Source: Aestuarierythrobacter sp037968495
GTDB taxonomy: Bacteria; Pseudomonadota; Alphaproteobacteria; Sphingomonadales; Sphingomonadaceae
Assembly (NCBI GenBank): GCA_037968495.1
Contig: JBBKVP010000067.1
Coordinates: forward strand, 62,001 to 126,000
Direction: 5' to 3'
Length of the DNA stretch: 64,000 bases
The position numbers and the translations under genes are program-made. This document shows positions 39,520-48,225 of this stretch, piece after piece. Position 1 is the stretch's first letter, and the number at the start of each line of letters is the position of its first letter. The notes beneath the pieces were generated by a model. The model was not told where the DNA came from. It saw only the letters and a program-made list of their open reading frames with translations, and did not search any database.

Positions 39520-41082
39520 TTAGTCCGTTTGAGCGATGCGGTCTATCCACTGGCCCAGTGACCCCACATCCTTCGTGAATTCGGACACAGCAACTGCCGG
39601 ATCTTCGTCGCCCATCGCCTCACTTGAGACGATCAAAGCCGTGGTTGGGCGCGCTGACAGCAGCAGTTTGTCGCGCATGGTCGCCAGCTTCAGACTGGAG
39701 TTGCTTCCGCTGAGCAGATCACCGGTGCGATACCAAGTCGCGGCGAAACGCTTCACATGGCCATTGGCGAGAAGATAATCGGTTTTTGCTGTGCCGAGCG
39801 CTTTGCCGGGTTCAAGCCAGCGCCATTCAGTATCAGGCATCAGCGCGCCTTGGCCAAATCCGCCAGCCTCGCGGGTTTCATCTTGCGACGAATAAAGCGC
39901 GATGAATACGTCGACTTGCTGACCCGAAATGTTCTGGTAACTGCCGAGCAAGCGGTGCGTTGCCCCGGCAGCGGCGGGCTCCCAAGCCACGACGGGGGCA
40001 TGTTCGGAGCGGTTCCAGCCTGCGACATCCGGCAAATCAATAACATCAGGAATTTTGGCTTCGAGACGGCCGGCAACCAGAGCCCAAAACGAGATCGCGA
40101 CAATCAGTGCTCCGCCAATCACCAAGGCCATACCGCGGCCAAGCGAAAGGTCCGAAGCAAGCGTCAGCAATTGTGAGTTTTCGATGGTTTCGAGATCGAC
40201 CGGGCTGTCTTCGGGCGAACGGTCGAACCAGTGCCACGAGACGCTGAGCAGCAGGCCCATGACAAGACCGAAAAACACCCAACCGTAGAAGATATGGTCG
40301 AAGCCAGCGGCAAACTCCAAACCCTGTGACTGCGCGACAAAGATTGTGCCCCAAGCGCGGATGCCGTTGGCGATAATCGGCAGGATAATCGCCGCAGTCA
40401 TGAAGATAATGCGGCGTTTCGAGCTCTTGAAGCAAGTTGCGGCAACCAGTGAACCCAGCGCAACCATGGCGATCAGGAATTTCACTCCTGAGCAGGCTTC
40501 GGCGACTTCAAACAGACCGGCAGGTGTATCGATGAACACGCCTTCGATTTCTGCAGGGAGGCCGCTTAAATGGGTCAGCCCGATAGTGAGTTCGGCGGTG
40601 ATCATCTGCAAGGCAGGCACCAACTCGTCACCAAACGGGACAAGGAACAGCATATAGGCAAGCGGGAATGCGCAAGCCGCTGCAATTCGCGGGCCCATCA
40701 GCATCAAGAATACTGCCTGAAGCGAAACGACCGCGCCCAATTGCCGCGCCAGATTAAGGCCTGACACCGCCCCGAGCAACCAAACGAATAGCGCCCCGCT
40801 CAACAGGATTAGTCCCGGCCACCAACCTTGCGGCACCAGTTTGGCTAAGCTGTCAGCCCTCTGCCAGATAAGCACCGCGACAATCGCCGGAATCAGCAGA
40901 ATATGATTATATGTGGAGCTATCCCACCACTGCAGCGCCATCGCCGCCCAGTCATTTGCGAACAGCGCAATCAGCGCCAGCCAAGCAAGCGCTAGCTGCG
41001 CAAGCGGCGCGCGCCAGTAATCAGGCAGGCGGGAGAAAAACCCGTCGGCCCGCAAGCTCTTGATGGTCGATTCAAGCGGCAT
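39520..41082 (-). CDS. xrtA: Exosortase A fused to an EpsI domain
   Basis: Exosortase A is a multi-span inner-membrane transpeptidase-like enzyme that processes proteins with a PEP-CTERM tail. The 520-residue protein has about eight spans in residues 25-290 and the catalytic triad C197 (EACSGVKF), R242 (NGIRAWG) and H263 (FDHIFYGW). A further span at about 318-338 leads into a periplasmic EpsI-type domain. Its start overlaps the glycosyltransferase stop by 11 bases. No PEP-CTERM protein is encoded in the window, so substrates must be elsewhere. Confidence 0.95.
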   Translation of the reverse strand: MPLESTIKSLRADGFFSRLPDYWRAPLAQLALAWLALIALFANDWAAMALQWWDSSTYNHILLIPAIVAVLIWQRADSLAKLVPQGWWPGLILLSGALFVWLLGAVSGLNLARQLGAVVSLQAVFLMLMGPRIAAACAFPLAYMLFLVPFGDELVPALQMITAELTIGLTHLSGLPAEIEGVFIDTPAGLFEVAEACSGVKFLIAMVALGSLVAATCFKSSKRRIIFMTAAIILPIIANGIRAWGTIFVAQSQGLEFAAGFDHIFYGWVFFGLVMGLLLSVSWHWFDRSPEDSPVDLETIENSQLLTLASDLSLGRGMALVIGGALIVAISFWALVAGRLEAKIPDVIDLPDVAGWNRSEHAPVVAWEPAAAGATHRLLGSYQNISGQQVDVFIALYSSQDETREAGGFGQGALMPDTEWRWLEPGKALGTAKTDYLLANGHVKRFAATWYRTGDLLSGSNSSLKLATMRDKLLLSARPTTALIVSSEAMGDEDPAVAVSEFTKDVGSLGQWIDRIAQTD

Positions 41083-42316
41083 CGCGCTTCGGCTCTGTAG
41101 ATGTTGCGATTCCGACCAAATCAGCGAGCGGGGCCATCATGGCTCCCCAGCCTTGCTGCTCGACTACGAAACGGCGTGCCGCATCTCCAAGCTTTGTTGC
41201 GGCATCTGAATTGCCAGCGAGTTCGATAGCTCGCGCGATCAAGCCTTCATCGCTGGCCTCGATGCTGAAATGCGCGCCATCTTTTGCATCAATACCGGTT
41301 GCAGCCTCTGGACTAATCAGAACGGGCCGGCCCATCGACATGGCCTCAAGCACCTTGTTCTGAACACCGCGCGCAATTGTCAGTGGAGCTACGACGACAT
41401 CTGCGCCTGCTACGAATGGGCGCACATCGGGAACTTCGCCCCAGACGCGGACACCATTCTTGCCGTTATGTGCGAGCAGCGACGCAACGGGTGCACGGCC
41501 AACAATATGGAATTGCGCATTTGGCAGATGCTGTCGAATCCCTGGCAGGACCGCACCAATCATCCGCTCGGAAGCGTCGATGTTCGGCTGGTAATCCATC
41601 TGGCCAGTGAAGACGAAATGGGGACCAGCGCATGCCGCCAACTCAGGATGCGCTGCCGAGTTTGCGGGATCGAAAAATACAGTGTCGATACCGTTGCGCA
41701 GTGCGGAAGCTGCGACACCTGATGTGTTTTTCAAACGCGAGACAAACAGCTTTGCCTCGGCATCGCTGACAAACAGCGTGTGCGCGGCGCGATGAGCCAA
41801 GCGCTCTTCCTCAGCAGCCAGCAATCGCCCTTCCCGCGCATCAATCATCGCGCGCGGGCGTCCGATTTTGGAATGGGCCTTTTCCGCATAGGCTTCGAAC
41901 TTGGCGGAATCGACATCGACCATGTCCATCACCAGCCTGCCGGCAAAATCGTCTGGGACATATTGGCCCATCTGACCCGAGAATACGTAAATCGTAGCGA
42001 TGTCATGCTTTGCGATGGCTGCCTTGACCCAGTCCTGCAGTTCCTTCTTGTGAAAGGCCGTCAGGCTGACCGGTTTACCTTTGGCAAGCGCTTCGATACC
42101 AGCAACGGGAACCGGTTTGCTGCGCAGCGTCACGCAGTGGCTTGCGCAGAAATCCAGCTCATGCAGATGACTGAAGTCGGCCTCGCTTTCAGCAAAGCAA
42201 CCGACATGGACCGGTGCCAGTTTGGCGAGTGCTTTCAGTATATGGTGCGAACGGATTTTGTCCCCGCGGTCGGGCGGGAATGGCATCCGGTGTGCCAGAA
42301 ACAGAATGTCACCCAT
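41072..42316 (-). CDS. XrtA-system glycosyltransferase (GT4-like)
   Basis: This cytoplasmic glycosyltransferase would act on the repeat unit of the exopolysaccharide. The 414 residues begin FLAHRMPFPPDRGDKIRSHH and include FTGQMDYQPNID, FHIVGRAP, GVRVWGEVPDVRPFVAGADVVVAPL and a donor-site GVQNKVLEAMSMGRPVL. The pattern matches the TIGR03087-type PEP-CTERM/XrtA-linked family. I use ATG 42316, which overlaps the preceding gene's stop (TGATG). The first start in the frame (42382) would overlap that gene by 67 bases. Confidence 0.92.
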   Translation of the reverse strand: MGDILFLAHRMPFPPDRGDKIRSHHILKALAKLAPVHVGCFAESEADFSHLHELDFCASHCVTLRSKPVPVAGIEALAKGKPVSLTAFHKKELQDWVKAAIAKHDIATIYVFSGQMGQYVPDDFAGRLVMDMVDVDSAKFEAYAEKAHSKIGRPRAMIDAREGRLLAAEEERLAHRAAHTLFVSDAEAKLFVSRLKNTSGVAASALRNGIDTVFFDPANSAAHPELAACAGPHFVFTGQMDYQPNIDASERMIGAVLPGIRQHLPNAQFHIVGRAPVASLLAHNGKNGVRVWGEVPDVRPFVAGADVVVAPLTIARGVQNKVLEAMSMGRPVLISPEAATGIDAKDGAHFSIEASDEGLIARAIELAGNSDAATKLGDAARRFVVEQQGWGAMMAPLADLVGIATSTEPKRDAA

Positions 42317-43380
42317 CAACCGAGCCCTTTGGCGATGTGCGGTCCAATCAAATTGGCGAGCCGGAGCGGAAGCTTCTTCCAAAGCTCGATCTTGGCCGAA
42401 TTGCCCGCGCTAGTCGGGTCGGCATCGCGTTTTGGAACGCCGGGTGCGGTCCAGCTGGCGTAGGACAAAGGCTGCGGTTCGAAGCCCCAGTTCTTCTTGT
42501 AATTATGCGGGCCACTGCCTGTCTTTGATCTGCCAAAGTCGAAGCGCTTCATTCCGCGGCCGCGAGCGTGCAGCATGAGCTCGTAATACATCCGTTCATT
42601 CGCGCGCAGATGCCGTGCAGCAAAGGTGCCGCCGCCCCAATAGGGCAGTACTGCGCCGTCGTGATAAAGCGACAAGACGCTCGAGACTGGCTCGCCATCC
42701 TGCAGCACGGTCAGAATATCGGCACCATCACTAAACAGATCGAGCACGGCACCGAATAAGGCGCGCGGAAAGACCGGGGTGCCCAGGTTGTGCACGCTTG
42801 CAGCATAGACTGCGTAATGCGCAGCACGGTCTGCTTCGGATTTACCGACGCGAACCTGCAGGTCGCCCTTCAGCGACCTGCGGACTTCCGCGCGTTGTTT
42901 CCGCGGAATGGCGAGCAATTGTGCTTCGTCATCTGCAGCGAGTTCGGCCTCAAAACCGCAATGGCTGTCGGTCTGGATATCCCAGCCAGACGGCAGCATT
43001 CCGCCGCGCAGTTCGACCGAGTTGCAAGCCTTGCGGATCGCCAATTCGCTGGCCGCATCACAAAGCCGTGTCGCAACCTTCGTATCGTCCGAAAGCGCGC
43101 CGCCGCCGACCGCAAAGCCGCTGGAAACCAGTGCACGCCCGAAGACATGCGAATGCAATTCTGTCAGCGGCAACCACCCTATGATCGCCCCGCCCTGCTC
43201 CGCAATCAAGCCAATGGCTTCTTGACCTGTTCCGCGTTCAATCGCGGCAAGCCACAGCGGACGGTGAAACACCGTACCGCCTGCTGCCGAAACGAATGCT
43301 TCGATACGCTGCGCTTCAATGGGATCACGCAGATCGGCAATAGAGATGGCTGGTTTGGTCAAGGCGAAGGGTGCATTCAC
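42316..43380 (-). CDS. FemAB-like XrtA-system protein
   Basis: FemAB-type proteins carry paired GNAT-like folds and transfer aminoacyl or acyl groups. This 354-residue member has GWLPLTELHSHVFGRAL, RKQRAEVRRSLK, VHNLGTPVFPRALF and the C-terminal KRFDFGRSKTGSGPHNYKKNWG, typical of the TIGR03019 family found in exosortase A loci. The start is GTG 43380, overlapping the deacetylase stop (GTGA). The acceptor in exopolysaccharide assembly is not known. Confidence 0.92.
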   Translation of the reverse strand: MNAPFALTKPAISIADLRDPIEAQRIEAFVSAAGGTVFHRPLWLAAIERGTGQEAIGLIAEQGGAIIGWLPLTELHSHVFGRALVSSGFAVGGGALSDDTKVATRLCDAASELAIRKACNSVELRGGMLPSGWDIQTDSHCGFEAELAADDEAQLLAIPRKQRAEVRRSLKGDLQVRVGKSEADRAAHYAVYAASVHNLGTPVFPRALFGAVLDLFSDGADILTVLQDGEPVSSVLSLYHDGAVLPYWGGGTFAARHLRANERMYYELMLHARGRGMKRFDFGRSKTGSGPHNYKKNWGFEPQPLSYASWTAPGVPKRDADPTSAGNSAKIELWKKLPLRLANLIGPHIAKGLG

Positions 43381-44249
43381 GCTGCGAGTTGTACTGCTTT
43401 GGAGGCTTCGCGGTGCGCGAGCATATCCATGCGGCCCCACTCGAATTCATTTATAACCTGACGCAGCTTATCGCCCATCACATCAAGGTTGGTATAGTGG
43501 CGAACACGCGATTTGAGCGGTGCGCCCTGCACTCGCGGCTGTTCGGGATCAATTTCCCACGGATGGAAGTAGAACACCGCAGGGCGCTCTTCGCGGCGGT
43601 TAACCTGACGGATTGCCCAGCGTGAGAATGCATAAGGAAGCACGCGGAAGAACCCGCCCCCGCCTGCTGCAAGTCGCCGTCCGGCAAACACCGCAGTAGT
43701 GACTGGAATTTCGACGAGGTCAGACCAAGGCAAAGGCTGGAATGCGAAACGCGGAGCCTCGCGCCAACCGTAATGATCATGCGCCACCGGTGCGACGCTG
43801 GAAGAATAGGCATAGCCCTGATCGGCCAGCTCCATATAGGCCCACGGCGTGCGCTGATCGATGGAAAAGCTGGGAGCGCGGTAACCGGTTACGGCGACGC
43901 CCGACGCATCTTCGATGACTTTCTTAGCCTTGAGCAAATCTTCGCCAAACGACTTGCGATTAAAGTTGAACACCCGCGCATGATCGAAACCGTGGCTGGC
44001 AATTTCGTGCCCCGCATTGGCGATCCGCTGCATCAGCGCAGGATGGCGCTGTGCCACCCAGCCAAGCGTGAAGAACGTGGCTTTCACATCCGCCTCCTCG
44101 AACATGTCGAGGATTTCGGAAACATTGCGTTCGACGCGGTCGACGAGCCCGTTCCAGTCGTCCCGATCGATTACATTCTCGAACGCGCCAACCTGGAACC
44201 AGTCTTCGACATCGACGGAAAGTCCGTTGATGATCGCAGGTGCAGTCAT
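43377..44249 (-). CDS. XrtA-system polysaccharide deacetylase
   Basis: A NodB-type deacetylase of 290 residues: the catalytic aspartates in VDVEDWF (near residue 14), the metal histidines in SHGFDHARVF and a YRAPSFSI loop. It would remove N-acetyl groups from the exopolysaccharide. It matches the TIGR03006-like family fixed in exosortase A loci. No signal peptide is seen, which is common for this family. Three bases separate it from the ATPase gene upstream. Confidence 0.94.
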   Translation of the reverse strand: MTAPAIINGLSVDVEDWFQVGAFENVIDRDDWNGLVDRVERNVSEILDMFEEADVKATFFTLGWVAQRHPALMQRIANAGHEIASHGFDHARVFNFNRKSFGEDLLKAKKVIEDASGVAVTGYRAPSFSIDQRTPWAYMELADQGYAYSSSVAPVAHDHYGWREAPRFAFQPLPWSDLVEIPVTTAVFAGRRLAAGGGGFFRVLPYAFSRWAIRQVNRREERPAVFYFHPWEIDPEQPRVQGAPLKSRVRHYTNLDVMGDKLRQVINEFEWGRMDMLAHREASKAVQLAA

Positions 44250-44252
44250 GCC

Positions 44253-45422
44253 TTAGGCTGCCTGCCGCTGGCTATCGCATTCGATATATTCAATCAGCAT
44301 CGTTAGCGTGTGACGGATGGTGCTTTCTTGCTCGTCTAGACGCTCTTCAATCTTCTTAAGCTGTTCGGTCACGTCGTCAGGCAGGCCGTTTTCCTGCGCT
44401 TGGGAAACCTCGACCACCGCCTGCTGCAATTCAGCAATCTGCGTATCGCGTTCAGCGAGCAGGTTCTCGACCAAAGCCGGGTCAATTGCGCGTTTGTCAG
44501 CCTGAGCTGGCTCGGGCTGCGAGAACGTGCTCTCGGAATGCTTGATTTGCACTGGCACAGGGGCCGGCGAAGGTTTCGGCATCGGGCCAGGTCCTGCTTC
44601 GGGGAATGCCCGATCGGCTTCCATTTCTTTCAGCACTGCACTCAGCATTGCGTTATCTATGCGTGTGCGTTGCTCGACTGCGCCAAGCAGCAGCAAACGT
44701 GTGAAGACCTGATTGACCTTGCGCGGAATACCGCCGGTCGCATTGTGGAGCTCCGAGAACACGCGCTGGTCGATTGACGGATTGCCGTCATAACCGACGC
44801 ATTCGAGGCGATGCATGATGTAAGGCTGGATTTCAACGGGCTCCATCGCTTCCAGATGATGTGCAGCAATCACGCGCTGGCGTAGCTGCTCAAGATCAGG
44901 ATGGGCCTGCAATGTCTGGCGGAATTCCGGCTGACCAAGCAGCAGAACCTGCAGCAGCGGATGCGCGCCAAGCTGGAAGTTCGAGAACATCCGCAGCTCT
45001 TCAAGAGCATCAACCGAAAGGTTCTGCGATTCGTCGACCACCAGCAAAGTGCGGCGGCCCGCGCGGGCTTCGTCATGCAGGAAGCCTTCGATAGCTCCCA
45101 GCGCGCTTGCCTTGTCGTGGCCGTCCACTTCTATGCCGAAGCTTTGCGCGACAACATGGACCAATTCTTCGGCATCCAGCTTGCTGGTGACAATCTGACC
45201 AACGGTCATCTGTTCTTTGTCTATGCGGCCCATCAGGTGAGCAACGAGCGTAGATTTACCTGCGCCCACTTCGCCGGTGATGACAATAAAACCCTCACCC
45301 TGCGCCAAGCCGTAACCGAGATAGGACAGCGCCTTGCGGTGCGTGCCGCTCTCGAAATAAAAAGCCGGGTCCGGCGTGAGCTGGAATGGACGGGCAGTCA
45401 GGCCGTAAAAGTCGTCAAACAT
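44253..45422 (-). CDS. XrtA-system AAA ATPase (ExeA-like)
   Basis: The 389-residue protein has Walker A GEVGAGKST (residues 50-58), Walker B TLLVVDESQNL and the family start FYGLTARPFQLTPDPAFYF, which places it with ExeA/GspA-like ATPases; TIGR03015 is the exosortase-A version. The C-terminal 120 residues hold a Pro-rich linker and a coiled coil (about 320-380). It probably helps assemble or drive export across the envelope; the exact role is unknown. Confidence 0.94.
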   Translation of the reverse strand: MFDDFYGLTARPFQLTPDPAFYFESGTHRKALSYLGYGLAQGEGFIVITGEVGAGKSTLVAHLMGRIDKEQMTVGQIVTSKLDAEELVHVVAQSFGIEVDGHDKASALGAIEGFLHDEARAGRRTLLVVDESQNLSVDALEELRMFSNFQLGAHPLLQVLLLGQPEFRQTLQAHPDLEQLRQRVIAAHHLEAMEPVEIQPYIMHRLECVGYDGNPSIDQRVFSELHNATGGIPRKVNQVFTRLLLLGAVEQRTRIDNAMLSAVLKEMEADRAFPEAGPGPMPKPSPAPVPVQIKHSESTFSQPEPAQADKRAIDPALVENLLAERDTQIAELQQAVVEVSQAQENGLPDDVTEQLKKIEERLDEQESTIRHTLTMLIEYIECDSQRQAA

Positions 45423-45440
45423 GTATCAGTCCTTCCGGGA

Positions 45441-47090
45441 TCAGAAACCGTAGCGCAGGCCGACACGGGCGGAGGCGGCCGTAATGTCGTCAAGCAGCGA
45501 GTCGCTGGTGATATGGTCTAGGCCGAGTGCAGCGTTGGCAGTCAGGCGCGATCCGAGATCACGGCTGTAGCCAGCAGATGCGCCGACGGTGAAGCTGTCG
45601 CCAGCAAGATCAAATCCACTTTCGAACCAATTGGCGTAAACATTGGTCGCGAAGCTGGCGCGAGTGCCCAGCTGGCCGTTCAAATAGGCTGCGACATAGA
45701 TGGTTTCGTCAGTCAGGCCGTCAGCGGCGCCCAGAACAGTGTTTTGGGCAGCGATAAATTTGCGGCGATCATAACCAGCGCCGATGCCTGCTTGCAGGCG
45801 GCCGAGGCTGGTGCCGTAGCTGGCAGCAATACCGCGGCTGCGGAATACTGCCGAACGGACCGAACCAAGCGCGCCGTTCAGGCAGTTGCTGCCCTCGGCC
45901 GTTCCGACACAATTGGTAATGTCGCCAGTTAGCGGATTACGTGCTGCGGTGAATTCGGTCGGCAAATTGCTGAGCGCGCCGGTCAATTGCCCGCCAAAGC
46001 CCTGAATTGCGTCATAAACGCCGATGCTCACGCTGCTGCGCGGCGAAGGTGCCCAGCCAAAGCTGCCGTAATATGTTTCCGACCCGTAGCGGCGGCCATA
46101 GCGCGCTTCGAGTGAGGTGCGGCGGCTTGGGCGCCAGACAACACCGGCGTCCCATATAATGCCGTCAGTTTGATAGGCAATCTGGCGCGGCACACTGTCG
46201 TCTGTAACGTAGCGGCCATCACTGCCGATAACCGGATCACCGAACGCATCGCGCACGGCATCGCGGCTGGAAAGTTCAACATCTTCAACGCCAACACCGC
46301 CAACCAAGGCGACATTTTCGGCAATCGGCACAGTCACATCGGCACGAGCATATTTGTCGCGGATGCGCTGATCCAGATTGGAGACATCTTCCTGATAATA
46401 GCCTGCGCCCAGTCCGACACCGACGGGCAAGAAGTCACCGGGTGCGCTTTGGACGTTCACGTTGGCGGAATAGGTCGTGCTTTCGTCAAACACGTCAACC
46501 GGATCGACGCCTGCAGCTGTCACGAGAATATCAGGTGATTCGACCCGCGTGTAACCGATGCGGCCTGTTGCCGTTCCGGTGAAGTCACCCGACCGCGCGG
46601 TTAGGTTTGGACCGGCATAGACCGAATAAATCTGGCTTTCAGCGTCGCTATCCACCAGCGGGCTGATTGTGGAGGAGCCATTGCCGTCAACACGTGTGCG
46701 TGCAGCCAAAGCGCCTGCTTCGACAGTCAGCAATTGCGGCACGATCGAGGCATAGCCCCGGGCAATGCCGCTTACAGTGTCATTGTCGACGCTGTCGTCG
46801 TCCCAAGTGATATTGCGCTCGTAACGCAGCGAGACGGACCCGCCATTATTACGACCGACAATCGACGTATCAATGCCAGCTGCAATCTGGGTGTAGGTCA
46901 CAACGTCGTTACCGGGCGAAAGCTCAGCCGCGATCACCTGAGAAACCTCGATGTAAGGTTTCACGGTTGTGCGGGCTGATCCGCCCCCTTCTGAGCGGCC
47001 TTGCTCGCCTTCAGCATCTTGTGCTGCTGTCGGCATGGCAAGGCCCAACGCCATCAGGGCGGGAATTGCGGTGAATGTGTTGTGTTTCAT
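45441..47090 (-). CDS. XrtA-system outer-membrane beta-barrel protein
   Basis: A 549-residue outer-membrane protein with a signal peptide ending PTAAQDA (near residue 25). The long repeated amphipathic strands are rich in Gly, Tyr and alternating hydrophobics, and the sequence ends with aromatic RYGF, a Bam-recognition type end. It resembles the TIGR03016 PEP-CTERM-system outer-membrane family and likely forms the outer-membrane element of polysaccharide export. It lies six bases from the tyrosine kinase gene. Confidence 0.9.
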   Translation of the reverse strand: MKHNTFTAIPALMALGLAMPTAAQDAEGEQGRSEGGGSARTTVKPYIEVSQVIAAELSPGNDVVTYTQIAAGIDTSIVGRNNGGSVSLRYERNITWDDDSVDNDTVSGIARGYASIVPQLLTVEAGALAARTRVDGNGSSTISPLVDSDAESQIYSVYAGPNLTARSGDFTGTATGRIGYTRVESPDILVTAAGVDPVDVFDESTTYSANVNVQSAPGDFLPVGVGLGAGYYQEDVSNLDQRIRDKYARADVTVPIAENVALVGGVGVEDVELSSRDAVRDAFGDPVIGSDGRYVTDDSVPRQIAYQTDGIIWDAGVVWRPSRRTSLEARYGRRYGSETYYGSFGWAPSPRSSVSIGVYDAIQGFGGQLTGALSNLPTEFTAARNPLTGDITNCVGTAEGSNCLNGALGSVRSAVFRSRGIAASYGTSLGRLQAGIGAGYDRRKFIAAQNTVLGAADGLTDETIYVAAYLNGQLGTRASFATNVYANWFESGFDLAGDSFTVGASAGYSRDLGSRLTANAALGLDHITSDSLLDDITAASARVGLRYGF

Positions 47091-47096
47091 AGCTGG

Positions 47097-48215
47097 TTAC
47101 CCCTCGTAACCATAGTAAGTCCCGAAGCGGCGACCGCTTGGGCTGAATTGCACTGCATTGAGCAGCAGTTTGATGTCCGGGCAGCCGGACAAGAGCTGGT
47201 AGGCATCTTCGAGTGCGCTTTGGCCGGTACTATCGGCACGGGCGACGAGAACAGCTTGTCCGACATGCTTGGCCAGTTCTGCAGCCGGTGAGGCAGCGAG
47301 CGCAGGCGGCGAGTCGAAAATAACCATGCGATTGGGCGCACCGCGCGTCAGGCGGTGCAGAACCTCGGCAGTGCGGGCACTGGTGAGATATTCGCTATCG
47401 GAGTCAGTCTGCTCGCCTGCAGGCAGGACAAACAAGCCGGGGATGTCGGTTGCAAGAACTAGATCCTCGACTTTGATCTTGGGATCGGAAAGCGCATCCA
47501 TCAGTCCGGCTCGGCCCGGAAGGCCAAGCGCGGAAAGCACTGACGGTTTCGCGAAATCGGCATCGACCAGCAGAACTTCGCTGTCTTTCTCCGCTGCCAT
47601 GGCGAGCGCGAGATTGACGGCGCAATAGGTCTTGCCCTCGCCCGGAAGCGGTGAGCAAATCAGCACGCGCTGTGCAGCTTCGTCAGCTTTGGCAGCGGCA
47701 AGCAAACGGCGCTTCACGATACGGAATTCTTCGAGCAGGCCGCTAACGCTGCCACCCGGAACAATCATGCCCTGGTCGCGAAGACGCTTGCGGTCGATCT
47801 TATGCTTCTCGCCGCCGAAGTGGATGCGAGCGCCTTCATTCTGCTGAACAGTGATATTCGCAGGAGCAATTGTTGCCGGAAGCGACGGAGCGACGACTTC
47901 AGGTTCAGGCTCATGTGTTTCTGGAACAGGAGCGCGAGCGGGCGCTGGTGCTGGTGCTGCCGCAGCTTCAACTGGTTTGTCGAATGGCGCCGGTTCGCGT
48001 TGCACTTCAGGCTCAATTTGCGGCTGAGCCTTGCGCTTCACAGGGCGTGCGTGTTTCATAGGTGCGTCCATCACCCGTTTGGGCACCGGCGCTGCGCTGA
48101 AGGCATTGAGGCCAAACGCGCCGCTCGCACGCTCGAACAGGGAACTATCCACGGGCTTCACCTCGATCTTGCCATTGCCCTTGGGCGGGAAGGGGATTTT
48201 TGAATGTTCAGTCAT
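47097..48215 (-). CDS. XrtA-system tyrosine autokinase (CpsD/CapB-like)
   Basis: This cytoplasmic BY-kinase controls polysaccharide chain export together with the Wzz-like protein. Of 372 residues, the N-terminal 130 are a variable Ala/Pro-rich region. The kinase domain has Walker A PLPGEGKTYCAVNLALA, Walker A-prime LLVDADFAKPSV and Walker B MVIFDSPPAL. The C terminus ends in clustered tyrosines (TYYGYEG) fit for autophosphorylation. It directly follows the chain-length gene, as in most such pairs. Confidence 0.93.
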   Translation of the reverse strand: MTEHSKIPFPPKGNGKIEVKPVDSSLFERASGAFGLNAFSAAPVPKRVMDAPMKHARPVKRKAQPQIEPEVQREPAPFDKPVEAAAAPAPAPARAPVPETHEPEPEVVAPSLPATIAPANITVQQNEGARIHFGGEKHKIDRKRLRDQGMIVPGGSVSGLLEEFRIVKRRLLAAAKADEAAQRVLICSPLPGEGKTYCAVNLALAMAAEKDSEVLLVDADFAKPSVLSALGLPGRAGLMDALSDPKIKVEDLVLATDIPGLFVLPAGEQTDSDSEYLTSARTAEVLHRLTRGAPNRMVIFDSPPALAASPAAELAKHVGQAVLVARADSTGQSALEDAYQLLSGCPDIKLLLNAVQFSPSGRRFGTYYGYEG

Positions 48216-48225
48216 ATCAGTCCCC

